A DNA stretch of 64,000 nucleotides from Microbacterium terricola (lineage in GTDB: Bacteria; Actinomycetota; Actinomycetes; Actinomycetales; Microbacteriaceae), in the NCBI RefSeq assembly GCF_027943945.1, contig NZ_AP027141.1, forward strand, positions 1,860,001 through 1,924,000, given 5' to 3'. The notes beneath the pieces are model-generated. The model saw only the letters and a list, made by a program, of their open reading frames with translations. It did not search any database and was not told the origin of the DNA. Numbering within the stretch: the stretch's first letter is position 1; each line of letters opens with the position of its first letter. The position numbers and the translations under genes were made by a program. Shown in pieces: positions 28,713 through 37,156 of the stretch.

Positions 28713-29726
28713 TCAGAGCCAGCCCTGCCGCCGGAACAGCACATACAGCGCGCCGCTGACCGCGGCCATCAGCCCGAGCGCCATCGGATACCCCCACACC
28801 CAGTCGAGTTCGGGCATGTAGCGGAAGTTCATGCCGTACACGGTGCCGACCAGGGTCGGCGCGAAGCCGATGGCCGCCCACGCCGAGATCTTCTTGACCT
28901 GGTCGTTCTGGGCGAGACCCTGCTCCGACATCCGCCGCATGGCGACGTTGTTCTGCTGCTCGATGAGCGTGGCGTGCACGGTCAGGGCGGCGTCGAGGGT
29001 GTGCCGGAATCCGTCGATGCGCTCCACGACATGCTGGGCGCGGTCGGAGCTCGCCCGCAGCGCCGCGGAACCCGCGCTCTTGCCCTGCGCGGTCAGGGTC
29101 TCCTCCAGGCGCCGGATGACGTCAGGGAGCGCGGAGGTCGCGTGCTGGAGGTCGATCACCTCGCGCTGCAGGTCGAAGATCCGCCGCGTCACATGCGGGT
29201 GATCGGAGAACAGCTCCTCCTCGATCTCGTCGATGTCGTTCTCGACGCCGTCCGCGACCGGGCGGTAGCCGCTGAGCACCTCCTCGACGAGCGCCCAGAC
29301 GACGCCGTAGGGGCCGCGCGCCAGCACCTCGGGGTGCGCCTCGAGGCGCTGACGCACCGCATCCGTGTCGATGTCGTCGTCGTCCTGGACGGTCACGATG
29401 TAGTCGGGGCCGACGAACACGTCCACCTCGCTGGACTCGACCCGCTCGGTCTCGTCGATGTACGTGGCCGGATGCAGCACGACGAACACGGTCTTGCCGA
29501 AGTGCTCGATCTTGGCACGCTGATGGCCGGCGAGGCTGCCCTGCACGGCGAGCGGATGCAGCCCGAGCAGGTCGGCGATCACGCGGAGCTCGTCGCCGTC
29601 CGCCCTGCGCAGCCCGATCCAGGCCATCCCCCCGTTGGTCCGGGCGCGGGCGATGGCGTCGGAGGGTGCGTCGCCGGAGGCGATCCGCACCCCGTCGACG
29701 TAGACCCCCGAGTCGATGACCGTCAT
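28713..29726 (-). CDS. corA: CorA family Mg2+/Co2+ transporter
   Basis: This 337-residue protein is a pentameric divalent-cation channel. The large N-terminal cytoplasmic domain is followed by a long coiled helix and two C-terminal transmembrane helices; the selectivity motif YGMNFRYMPE sits at the end of TM1. Length and layout fit CorA. I chose ATG 29726 over GTG 29735 because TATCGT ends 7 bp before it, which fits a leaderless start. Confidence 0.93.
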   Translation of the reverse strand: MTVIDSGVYVDGVRIASGDAPSDAIARARTNGGMAWIGLRRADGDELRVIADLLGLHPLAVQGSLAGHQRAKIEHFGKTVFVVLHPATYIDETERVESSEVDVFVGPDYIVTVQDDDDIDTDAVRQRLEAHPEVLARGPYGVVWALVEEVLSGYRPVADGVENDIDEIEEELFSDHPHVTRRIFDLQREVIDLQHATSALPDVIRRLEETLTAQGKSAGSAALRASSDRAQHVVERIDGFRHTLDAALTVHATLIEQQNNVAMRRMSEQGLAQNDQVKKISAWAAIGFAPTLVGTVYGMNFRYMPELDWVWGYPMALGLMAAVSGALYVLFRRQGWL

Positions 29727-29733
29727 GATGCCC

Positions 29734-29739
29734 ACGATA
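29734..29739 (-). promoter_or_regulatory. Predicted -10 box of leaderless corA promoter
   Basis: TATCGT on the minus strand precedes the corA ATG by seven bases; the competing GTG start lies inside this hexamer. Confidence 0.42.
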
Positions 29740-29762
29740 CGTCCACGACCGGGGGTCTCCGG

Positions 29763-30491
29763 TCAGCGCGTGATGTCGCGGATGCTGCCGCGCTCGAGCT
29801 TCAGGCGTCGGCTCGCCCTGCGGGCGACCGCCGAGTCGTGGGTCACGACGATGAGCGTCAGCCCCTCCTCGTTCAGGCTCCGCAGCAGCGTGAGGATCTC
29901 GTCGCGCATGCTCTCGTCGAGGTTGCCCGTCGGCTCGTCGGCCAGGAGCACCGTCGGTCGCTTCACGATCGCGCGGGCGATCGCGACGCGCTGCTGCTGG
30001 CCCCCGGAGAGCTCGCCCGGCTTGTGGTCGGCGCGGTCGGCGAGGCCCACGTGGGTGAGCGCCTCGGTGACTCGGTCGGCCCGCTCCTGCCTCGGCAGGC
30101 CGAGCGGCTCGAGGCCCATGTCGACGTTCTCGTGCGCGGTCAGCGTCGGGATGAGGTTGAACCCCTGGAACACGAACCCGATCTCGCGGGCGCGCAGCGC
30201 CCCGAGCTGGGCGCTCGTCGCGGTCGCCATGTCGAGGTCGCCGAGCCGCAGCGATCCGCTGGACGGCTTGTCGAGGGCGCCGAGCAGCTGCAGGAGGGTC
30301 GACTTCCCGCCGCCGGTCGGTCCCTGGATGGTCGCGAACTCCCCCGCGGCGATGTCGAGGTCGACGCCGTCGAGCGCCTTCACGATCCGGCCCTTCTGCC
30401 GGTAGGTGCGCGTGACCTGCGCGAGCCGGTAGATGGGGACGGGGGATGCGGGTGCCGCCGGCGTCTCGGCGTGCACGTCTGCGATGGTCAT
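29763..30491 (-). CDS. ABC exporter ATP-binding subunit, MacB/LolD type
   Basis: This 242-residue ATPase has Walker A GPTGGGKSTLL, signature LSGGQQQRVAIARAIV, Walker B VLLADEPTGNLD and the H-loop VVTHD. The DEPTGNLD form and QGFNLIPTLTAHENV are typical of the MacB/LolD/FtsE subfamily, which works with FtsX-like permeases to move substrates outside the membrane or act as mechanotransducers. The ATG has AGGAGA five bases upstream. It lies 51 bp downstream of its permease. Confidence 0.92.
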   Translation of the reverse strand: MTIADVHAETPAAPASPVPIYRLAQVTRTYRQKGRIVKALDGVDLDIAAGEFATIQGPTGGGKSTLLQLLGALDKPSSGSLRLGDLDMATATSAQLGALRAREIGFVFQGFNLIPTLTAHENVDMGLEPLGLPRQERADRVTEALTHVGLADRADHKPGELSGGQQQRVAIARAIVKRPTVLLADEPTGNLDESMRDEILTLLRSLNEEGLTLIVVTHDSAVARRASRRLKLERGSIRDITR

Positions 30492-30542
30492 GTTCTCTCC
30501 TGTCGTGGAGGCCTGCGGGTCGGAAAGGGCGGGTTCCATCGG

Positions 30543-32021
30543 TCAGCCCACCGATCGGAGGGCTTCGGCCGGGCTGAGCCGCGCGGCGCGCCAGCCGCCG
30601 AACGCCCCGGCGAGCAGGCCGCCGGCGACGGCGAGGCCGACCGCGGCGACGATCACCCACGGCGTGAGCGGGGCGTGCAGGACGATGTCGGCGGCGGTCT
30701 GCGACGCCTGCGCGAACGGTCCGCCGCCGCCCATCATCATCTGGCCGCCGCCCGGTCCGGTCTGCGTCGCGGCAGCGGGAGCCGCCGAGATCGTCGGGGA
30801 GATGAGGTTGATGGCCGCGATGCCCGCCAGCCCGATCACGAGACCGGCCGCGCCGCCGATGAGGCCCTGCACGACCGACTCGCCGGCGACCTGGCCGACG
30901 ACGCGTCCGTTGGACCAGCCGATGGCCTTGAGCGTGCCGAACTCGCGCGTGCGGCGCGAGACGCCGGAGATGGTGAACAGCACCGCCATCGCCAGGGCGA
31001 CCGCGAGCACGATGATGGACAGCCAGGTGCCGAGGTTCGTGATCAGCGACGTGGCACTGGAGAGCGAGCCGGAGACGGTCGCGGCGAGATCGGACTGCGA
31101 ACTGACGGTGGCGTCGGGCAGCTCCGCCTCGATCGCCGACTGCACGGAGGCGATGGCGTCGGCCGACTCGGCCTGCACGTACACCGTCGACACGACGTCG
31201 TCGAGGCCGGCGATGGTCTGCGCGGTGTCCAGCGGCAGGTATACGTTCGCGGCGGTGTCGGCCTCGCTGCCGGTGGCGGAGACGATGCCGACCACCTCGA
31301 CGTCGGTGCCGCCCACGTCGATGGTGTCGCCCACGGCGAGCTCGCTGGTCGAGGCGTAGGTCGCGTCCAGCACGGCGACGTCCGCCCCGGCGTCGGACGA
31401 CGCGAGCCCGCGCCCGTCCGTCACCTCGACGGCCGACAGCGGTCCGACCGCGGTGTCGGCGGGGTCGATGCCCAGCACGGTGTAGGACTCGACGTCGAAC
31501 GAGCCGCCGCCGAAGCCGCCGCCCGCGCCGCCGCCGTCGCCCTGCGGAGGCGCCTGCCCCTGCGTCTCGGTGGTCGCGCCGGAGTCATCGGGGCGCTGCG
31601 GGAGCTCGCCCGAGAAGGTGGCGTTGGTGAGGCTGAGGGCGCCGGATGCGGCGGCCACGCCGTCCAGGCCTGCGACGGTGTCGACGGTCGAGGCCTCGAG
31701 CGTTCCGCGCATCATGTCGGCGGTCAGCCGCGACTGGCTGAGCGAGGTCGTGCCGTCGTCGGCGGTCGTGCCGCCCTCCTCGTCGAACTCGAACCGGCCG
31801 CCCTGGCCGCCCTCCCCCGGCTCCGCCATCGAGCCGGTGACGGTGATGTCGGTGCCGACGCCGTAGACCGACTCGAGCGCCTGGGACTGCGCGTCGCGGA
31901 CGCCGGCCGCGAGTGCGTTGACGATGATGACGAGCGCGATGGCGATCGCGAGGCCGGTGGCGACGATGATCGTCTGCTTCTTCCGGCCGGCGAGCTCGCG
32001 CCGTAGGTACGTGCCGTACAT
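30543..32021 (-). CDS. MacB/FtsX-type ABC transporter permease
   Basis: This 492-residue permease has one N-terminal transmembrane helix (about 19-40), a large extracytoplasmic MacB_PCD domain, and three C-terminal helices with the FtsX core (about 335-485). The outside domain carries Gly/Gln/Pro-rich insertions (for example QGQAPPQGDGGGAGGGFGGG). The loop between the last helices contains a methionine cluster, GGGQMMMGGGGPF, that could bind a soft metal or be a flexible spacer. The substrate is unknown. The ATG at 32021 has AAGGAG. It diverges from the two-component system, which suggests joint control. Confidence 0.88.
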   Translation of the reverse strand: MYGTYLRRELAGRKKQTIIVATGLAIAIALVIIVNALAAGVRDAQSQALESVYGVGTDITVTGSMAEPGEGGQGGRFEFDEEGGTTADDGTTSLSQSRLTADMMRGTLEASTVDTVAGLDGVAAASGALSLTNATFSGELPQRPDDSGATTETQGQAPPQGDGGGAGGGFGGGSFDVESYTVLGIDPADTAVGPLSAVEVTDGRGLASSDAGADVAVLDATYASTSELAVGDTIDVGGTDVEVVGIVSATGSEADTAANVYLPLDTAQTIAGLDDVVSTVYVQAESADAIASVQSAIEAELPDATVSSQSDLAATVSGSLSSATSLITNLGTWLSIIVLAVALAMAVLFTISGVSRRTREFGTLKAIGWSNGRVVGQVAGESVVQGLIGGAAGLVIGLAGIAAINLISPTISAAPAAATQTGPGGGQMMMGGGGPFAQASQTAADIVLHAPLTPWVIVAAVGLAVAGGLLAGAFGGWRAARLSPAEALRSVG

Positions 32022-32100
32022 GGGTCTCCTTCTGGCGGCGGGGGCCTGCCTCACGAGGATGACGGTACGAGCGGCGGCGATGCGGCGGTTCAGCGCGCCT

Positions 32101-32172
32101 TATGGAATCCGTATGAGCGCGGAGCTCACAGCATCCGCATAGGTTCTTCCACAGCAGGCCCATAGGAATGCG
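32101..32172. promoter_or_regulatory. Repeated motifs in the exporter / two-component divergent promoter
   Basis: ATCCGTATG (32107-32115) recurs as ATCCGCATA (32133-32141), and TATGGAATCCG (32101-32111) recurs as ATAGGAATGCG (32162-32172). These near-direct repeats lie between the ABC permease and the response regulator and upstream of the predicted -10 at 32175. They are candidate response-regulator sites for both directions. Confidence 0.4.
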
Positions 32173-32174
32173 CG

Positions 32175-32180
32175 CACAAT
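32175..32180 (+). promoter_or_regulatory. Predicted -10 box of leaderless response-regulator promoter
   Basis: CACAAT is followed by six bases and the ATG at 32187. No good -35 is visible, which fits an activator-dependent promoter. Confidence 0.42.
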
Positions 32181-32186
32181 GAACCC

Positions 32187-32921
32187 ATGACCGCGATCGC
32201 TCCCGCCACCGCCCTCCACCGCCCCGACGGCACGCCCCTGCGCGTGCTGGTCGTCGACGACGAGCAGATGCTCACCGATCTGCTGTCGATGGCGCTGCGG
32301 ATGGAGGGATGGGACGTGCGCACGGCCGCGAGCGGCTTCCAGGCGCTGCAGTCGGCGCGGGAGTTCGAGCCGGACGCCATGGTGCTCGACATCATGATGC
32401 CCGACCTCGACGGCATGGCGGTGCTGCAGCGGCTGCGCCACTCCGGCAACGACGTGCCCGTGCTGTTCCTCACCGCGAAGGATTCCGTCGGCGACCGGGT
32501 CGCCGGCCTCACCGCGGGCGGAGACGACTACGTCACCAAGCCGTTCAGCCTCGAGGAGGTCGTGGCGCGGCTGCGCGGCCTCATGCGGCGCGCGGGCAGC
32601 GCCCTCGCCGACGAGGCCGAGCCCATCCTGCGGGTCGCCGACCTGTCGCTGAACGAGGACAGCCACGAGGTCGAGCGCGCCGGCCAGGCGATCGAGCTGA
32701 CCGCGACCGAGTTCGAGCTGCTGCGCTTCCTCATGCGCAACCAGCGCCGGGTGGTGTCGAAGGCGCAGATCCTCGACCGGGTCTGGAACTACGACTTCGG
32801 CGGGCGCTCCAGCGTCGTCGAGCTGTACATCTCGTACCTGCGGAAGAAGATCGACGCGGGCCGCGAGCCGCTCATCCACACTGTGCGCGGCGTCGGCTAC
32901 ATGATCAAGGCGCCCCAGTGA
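32187..32921 (+). CDS. OmpR/PhoB-family response regulator
   Basis: This 244-residue protein has a receiver domain with the acidic pair in VLVVDDEQ, the phosphoacceptor Asp68 in VLDIMMPD and the conserved Lys118 in DDYVTKPF. The C-terminal winged helix shows ELTATEFELLRFLMRN and the recognition region SSVVELYISYLRKKID. It binds direct-repeat DNA after phosphorylation. Its TGA overlaps the kinase GTG (GTGA). The divergent MacB-type exporter is the most likely target, in addition to its own promoter. Confidence 0.93.
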   Translation: MTAIAPATALHRPDGTPLRVLVVDDEQMLTDLLSMALRMEGWDVRTAASGFQALQSAREFEPDAMVLDIMMPDLDGMAVLQRLRHSGNDVPVLFLTAKDSVGDRVAGLTAGGDDYVTKPFSLEEVVARLRGLMRRAGSALADEAEPILRVADLSLNEDSHEVERAGQAIELTATEFELLRFLMRNQRRVVSKAQILDRVWNYDFGGRSSVVELYISYLRKKIDAGREPLIHTVRGVGYMIKAPQ

Positions 32922-34423
32922 CGCAGACCGCCGACGCGGAGCCGGCCGAGCCGTCCCCCACCACGGCGCCGAGGCTGCGCTGGAGCCTGCAGACGCGACT
33001 GATGGTCGCGGTGATCGGCATCGTGTCGCTCATGCTCGTGATCATCGCCGTGGCCACGAGCGCGGTCTTCGGCACCGTGCTGCAGGACAATCTGAACGCC
33101 AAGCTGCAGACCACGCAGCAGCAGACCGGCCAGGTGCTGCTGCAGCTGCAGTACGGTCCCCCTGGCGAGCCCATCACGGCGTACGACGTGCTCGAGGCCG
33201 GCCGTGAGCAGCCGGGCACGCTGCTGATCGTGCGCGCGCCGGAGGGCACGACCACCGGCGCCGTCGTCGCGTCGGACACGGACGTCGAGACCCTCTCCGA
33301 CGAGCAGGTCGACGCGGTCGTCGAAGGGATCAGCCAGCCGGAGCACGATGTCGACGTGCCCGGTCTCGGCGAGTACCGCGTGACCGCCTACCAGGCGCAG
33401 AGCTACGTCGCCGTCGCCGGCCTGCCCCTGAGCGAGGTGCAGACGACGATCACCCAGATGCTCACCACGATGCTGCTGGTCACCGCGGGCGGCCTGCTGC
33501 TGCTCGCGGCGGTGATCGCCCTGGTCATCAGGGCCAGCCTCGCGCCGCTGCGCGCCGTCGCCGACACCGCCACCCGCGTGGCCGCCATGCCGATGTCCGA
33601 GGGCGCGGTGACGATCAGCGAGCGCGTGCCGGGCGATCAGGCCGACGAGCACACCGAGATCGGGCGCGTCGGCCACGCGCTGAACACGCTGCTCGACCAC
33701 GTCGACGAGTCGCTCGACGCGCGACAGCGCAACGAGGAGCGGATGCGTCGCTTCGTCGCCGACGCGAGCCACGAGCTGCGCACGCCGCTGGCATCGATCC
33801 GCGGCTACTCGGAGCTGTCGCTGCGGGCGCCCGACCTCTCTGAGAACACGGAGTCGTCCCTCGAGCGCATCCAGGCGCAGTCGCTGCGGATGACGACCCT
33901 GGTCGAGGACCTCCTGCTGCTGGCGCGGCTCGACGAGGGCCAGGAGCTCGTGTACGGCTCCGTCGACCTGTCGCAGCTGGCGATCGAGGCGGTCGCCGAT
34001 GCGCGGCCGGCCGGCCCCGACCACATCTGGCAGCTCGACCTGGGCGAGGATCCCGTCGTGGTCGCCGGCGACGCGGTGCGCCTGCACCAGGTCGCAGCGA
34101 ACCTGCTCGCGAACGCCCGGACGCACACCCCTGCCGGCACGACCGTCACGGTGAGCGTGCATCGTGCCGACGGTCAGGCGGTGCTGCGGGTGCACGACGA
34201 CGGCCCCGGGGTCGATCCGGCGATCGCCGACGACCTGTTCGAGCGCTTCTCGCGGGCCGACCGGTCGCGCGCGCGGAAGACCGGCGGCACCGGTCTCGGC
34301 CTGTCGATCGCGAAGGCCATCGTCGACGCGCACGGCGGGACGCTGAGTGTGCAGAGCACCCCCGGCGACACCACGTTCGAGCTGCGTCTGCCGGCGCGCC
34401 CGGCCGACGCGGCCGAGGCCTGA
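32918..34423 (+). CDS. Membrane sensor histidine kinase (EnvZ/BaeS type)
   Basis: This 501-residue kinase has two transmembrane helices (about 28-52 and 183-206) around an extracytoplasmic sensor domain of about 130 residues, then a HAMP region. The H-box has His285 in FVADASHELRTPLASIRGYSEL; the N-box is VAANLLANARTHTP and the G-boxes are VHDDGPGV and TGGTGLGLSIAKAIV. It phosphorylates the overlapping upstream response regulator. The signal is unknown; the divergent exporter suggests an envelope stress or antimicrobial compound. Confidence 0.93.
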   Translation: MTQTADAEPAEPSPTTAPRLRWSLQTRLMVAVIGIVSLMLVIIAVATSAVFGTVLQDNLNAKLQTTQQQTGQVLLQLQYGPPGEPITAYDVLEAGREQPGTLLIVRAPEGTTTGAVVASDTDVETLSDEQVDAVVEGISQPEHDVDVPGLGEYRVTAYQAQSYVAVAGLPLSEVQTTITQMLTTMLLVTAGGLLLLAAVIALVIRASLAPLRAVADTATRVAAMPMSEGAVTISERVPGDQADEHTEIGRVGHALNTLLDHVDESLDARQRNEERMRRFVADASHELRTPLASIRGYSELSLRAPDLSENTESSLERIQAQSLRMTTLVEDLLLLARLDEGQELVYGSVDLSQLAIEAVADARPAGPDHIWQLDLGEDPVVVAGDAVRLHQVAANLLANARTHTPAGTTVTVSVHRADGQAVLRVHDDGPGVDPAIADDLFERFSRADRSRARKTGGTGLGLSIAKAIVDAHGGTLSVQSTPGDTTFELRLPARPADAAEA

Positions 34424-34461
34424 CCGACGCGCGCCGCGGCACAGCATCCCTGAGGTCGGCC

Positions 34462-34643
34462 CGGATGAGGGTCACTCGGTGTCGCCTGCGCGCGCCCGGG
34501 CGACCCGAACTGCCACCTGACGGCCGGCCGGCCGGGATGAGGTGTCACGAACTGTCGCATCGCCCACGCGCAGCGACAAGAACTGCCACCTGACGGAGCG
34601 GAGCAGCATCCCTCATTCAGCCTGGATGAGCTGCCACCTGACG
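34462..34643. repeat. Cluster of short interspersed repeats GARCTGYCRC / GGATGAG
   Basis: The 234-bp gap after the kinase gene holds four copies of GARCTGYCRC at 34507-34516, 34549-34558, 34580-34589 and 34628-34637. Three of them extend to the longer CTGCCACCTGACG. GGATGAG recurs upstream of or within the units near 34462, 34534 and 34624. Spacing is irregular (42, 31 and 48 bp). There is no ORF with matching codon use. It looks like a degenerate intergenic repeat family. Confidence 0.6.
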
Positions 34644-34657
34644 CCCAGCGGTGGCGC

Positions 34658-36253
34658 TCAATAGCCGCTGAAGGCGTCGGTCGTGATCGAGCGGGCCCGC
34701 TCGAGGGCCGGCGCGAGGTCGGCGATGAGGCCGGCCGGGCCGGAGATGTACGCGTGGCGCGCCGAGATGTCGGGCACGACCGCGAGGAGGCCGTCGGCGT
34801 CCAGGCGCACGCCGCCCGCCCACCGCCAGTGCGCCGGCAGCGACTCCGGCTCGTCGCGGGTGAAGACCACCACCGGGACGCGGGTGGCGGCCAGCTCGTC
34901 GCGGAAGGCCAGCTCGGCCGCGGTCGACGCGATGTACACGAGCACGATGTCGCGGTCCTCCGCCGCGGCGCTGACGTGGCGCAGCTGCGACACGAACGGG
35001 GTCACGCCGATGCCCGCGGCGACCATGAGAACGGGTGCGCCGTGACGGCTCGGCAGCAGGAAGTCGCCCCACACGCCGGTCGCCGCCAGTGCGCCCCCCG
35101 GCGACACCTGCGCGAGGGCCTTCTTGTACGAGCTCTGCGGCTTGCCGTCCGGTCCGGTCGACTCCTTGAACGCGACGACGAGCTGCGGAAGGTCCTCCGG
35201 CGCCGACGCGATGCTGAATTCGCGCCGGGTGCCCCGGGCATCGGGATGCGGATGCGGCACCTCGAGCTCGACGTACTGGCCCGGCGAGAAGGCGAGGCGG
35301 CGCGCGGTCCGGAACGTGAGCTGCTGCACGCTCGCGGTGATCTGCTCACGCGAGACGAGGGTGAGCCGCACCGCCGCGCGGAACGAGAACGCGAAGGCGA
35401 CGAGGTTGCCGATCAGCAGCGCCCGCTCCTGGCCCAGGGTGATCTCGCCCAGCGGGATCGGCCATCCGGCGAGCACACCGACGACCGCGGCGACCGTGGA
35501 CTGCTGCCAGCGCCGCGGCGGCAGGGTGAGCGGCTCGGACAGCATGAACGCGCCGAGGAACAGGAACGGCGAGGACCACAGCACGCTCCAGAGCACCTGG
35601 CCGTAGTCGATCTCCAGGCCGGCCGCCTGGTACTGGGCCACGGTGCGCAGGAGCGCCACCGCGACCGCGATGAGGAGGAAGATCCCGACGACCCGGAGCT
35701 TCTCGGTGCGCCAGAGCACCGCCACCCCGACGAGGATCACGGGCGCGGCCATCGCCGGAGTCCCGACCCACCACGACGAGGCGCCGAGCTCGGGCCACGG
35801 GATGCTGAGCAGCGTCAGCACGGTCGCGCCGACCGCGGCGGGGTTGAAGATGTGGCGCCCGCGCCAGGCCAGCGCGTACTTCGAGAGCGACGCGACGGCC
35901 GCGGCCACGGCGAGCCCGACCAGCGCGACCGGCTCGAGCGTGGGTCGCAGCACGAACAGCAGGATGTGAGCCGTGATCAGGGACGACTCCACCCGTGCCG
36001 GGAGTCCCAGCATCCGCTGGGCGACCGCGTCCACCACGACGCAGACGCCGCACAGGACGGCGAGACTGACGACCAGCTCGAGGGGCGTGGGGGCGACCAG
36101 CCCGAAGAACGACAGGATGAGGGCCACCAGCGCGAGCGCCGCGAGCCCGAGCAGCACCAGCCGGTACATCGAGAGCCGGCCGAGCTGCGCGTAGACGCGG
36201 TTCCACAGCGCGGTGAGGGTTCCGGTCATGACGTGCACGGGCGCTTCGCTCAC
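34658..36253 (-). CDS. RnfD/NqrB-like membrane domain fused to ferredoxin-NADP reductase-type flavoprotein
   Basis: This 531-residue fusion has about eight to ten hydrophobic segments in residues 28-300, with the RnfD/NqrB-like motif HIFNPAAVGATVLT at about 135-148. A soluble FNR module follows: the FAD segment GQYVELE (325-331), REFSIAS (344-350) in the place of the usual RxYS, and the NAD(P) segment AAGIGVTPF (412-420). The layout suggests electron transfer from cytoplasmic NAD(P)H across the membrane to an outside flavin acceptor. It is the last gene of the cassette with apbE and the FMN lipoprotein. The start is GTG 36253, six bases after TAGCGT. The VGAT segment could be a covalent FMN site, but this is uncertain. 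Confidence 0.82.
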   Translation of the reverse strand: MSEAPVHVMTGTLTALWNRVYAQLGRLSMYRLVLLGLAALALVALILSFFGLVAPTPLELVVSLAVLCGVCVVVDAVAQRMLGLPARVESSLITAHILLFVLRPTLEPVALVGLAVAAAVASLSKYALAWRGRHIFNPAAVGATVLTLLSIPWPELGASSWWVGTPAMAAPVILVGVAVLWRTEKLRVVGIFLLIAVAVALLRTVAQYQAAGLEIDYGQVLWSVLWSSPFLFLGAFMLSEPLTLPPRRWQQSTVAAVVGVLAGWPIPLGEITLGQERALLIGNLVAFAFSFRAAVRLTLVSREQITASVQQLTFRTARRLAFSPGQYVELEVPHPHPDARGTRREFSIASAPEDLPQLVVAFKESTGPDGKPQSSYKKALAQVSPGGALAATGVWGDFLLPSRHGAPVLMVAAGIGVTPFVSQLRHVSAAAEDRDIVLVYIASTAAELAFRDELAATRVPVVVFTRDEPESLPAHWRWAGGVRLDADGLLAVVPDISARHAYISGPAGLIADLAPALERARSITTDAFSGY

Positions 36254-36259
36254 ACGTCC

Positions 36260-36265
36260 ACGCTA
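36260..36265 (-). promoter_or_regulatory. Predicted -10 box built on the apbE stop codon
   Basis: The TAG stop of apbE forms the first half of TAGCGT, followed by six bases and the GTG of the RnfD-FNR fusion. This would give the fusion gene its own leaderless promoter inside the cassette. Confidence 0.45.
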
Positions 36266-37156
36266 TCGCCCCGTGAAGAGGGTCGCGCCGCAGCCTGGTG
36301 ACCACTCCACCCGGCCGTCGGTCGTCATCCGCACCCATTCGACGCCCCACCGGTGCGCCAGCGCCGGTCCGCCGTCGAAGAAGAGCGCGGTCGCGGCCGC
36401 ATCCGCGTGCATGGCGTCTGGTGCGAGCGCCCAGGTCGCGGCGATGGTGCGCACCGGCTCGCCGGTGCGGGCGTCGAGCACATGGTGCAGCCCGTCGCCC
36501 CAGGCGCGGCGATTCGTCGCCGATGCGCAGAGGGCCGCATCGGCGACCTCCCAGACGCCGATCGCGCGCTGCGGGTCGTACGGGTGCTCGAGCGCGATCC
36601 GCTGCGCCGCGCCGCGCACGGCGATGTCTCCCCCTGCGTCGACCACGAGGTCTCCCCCGGCGGCGTGCTGCGTCTCCGCGAGCACCAGATCCACCAGGCG
36701 CCCCTTCCCGAGCGCGCCGACGTCGATCAGCGCGGGTGCGGCGAGGGCGAGTCGCCCGTCCCGCCAGGTCAGGAGGTCGGTCCATGCGGCCGGTGCCGCG
36801 GACGGCCCCTCGTCGCGCAGCGAGTAGGCGGCGTCGTAGCCGCGCCGCGCGAGGGGTCCGCCGACGAGCGGGTTCACGGCGCCGTCCGTGGCCTCCGACA
36901 GCTCCGCGTAGACCGCGAGCATCGGCGCGGCGTCCGCCGGCGCGGGTGCCGACCCGCCCGCCGCGAGCCGCGACACGAGCGAGTCGTCGCGGAACCGCGA
37001 CCACTCCAGGTCGAACGAGGCGATCGTCTCCGTCACGGTCGTCCGCACCGACGGGGGAAGCGCGTGGGCGGACTCGATCTCCCACACGGTGCCGATGGCC
37101 TCGAACCGCCACACGACCCGCTCCGGCGCCCTGCTCACGGGATCAGGCCGCCGCAT
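36263..37156 (-). CDS. apbE: FAD:protein FMN transferase (ApbE)
   Basis: This 297-residue enzyme moves FMN from FAD onto a Thr/Ser of target proteins outside the membrane. Family motifs include GAVNPLVGGPL, LIDVGALGKGRLVDLVL, LVVDAGGDIAVRG and HHVLDARTGEP, with the Mg2+-site region DAMHADAAATALFF. No obvious signal peptide is seen, which is odd for an enzyme that usually acts outside. I chose ATG 37156 (overlapping the upstream stop by 14 bp, AAGG upstream); GTG 37138 is possible. The FMN-binding lipoprotein encoded just upstream is its obvious substrate. Confidence 0.9.
   Translation of the reverse strand: MRRPDPVSRAPERVVWRFEAIGTVWEIESAHALPPSVRTTVTETIASFDLEWSRFRDDSLVSRLAAGGSAPAPADAAPMLAVYAELSEATDGAVNPLVGGPLARRGYDAAYSLRDEGPSAAPAAWTDLLTWRDGRLALAAPALIDVGALGKGRLVDLVLAETQHAAGGDLVVDAGGDIAVRGAAQRIALEHPYDPQRAIGVWEVADAALCASATNRRAWGDGLHHVLDARTGEPVRTIAATWALAPDAMHADAAATALFFDGGPALAHRWGVEWVRMTTDGRVEWSPGCGATLFTGR

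Noticed and set aside
34462..34643. Possible CRISPR array
   Set aside because: Repeat units are short (10-13 bp), degenerate and irregularly spaced, and no cas genes are present.
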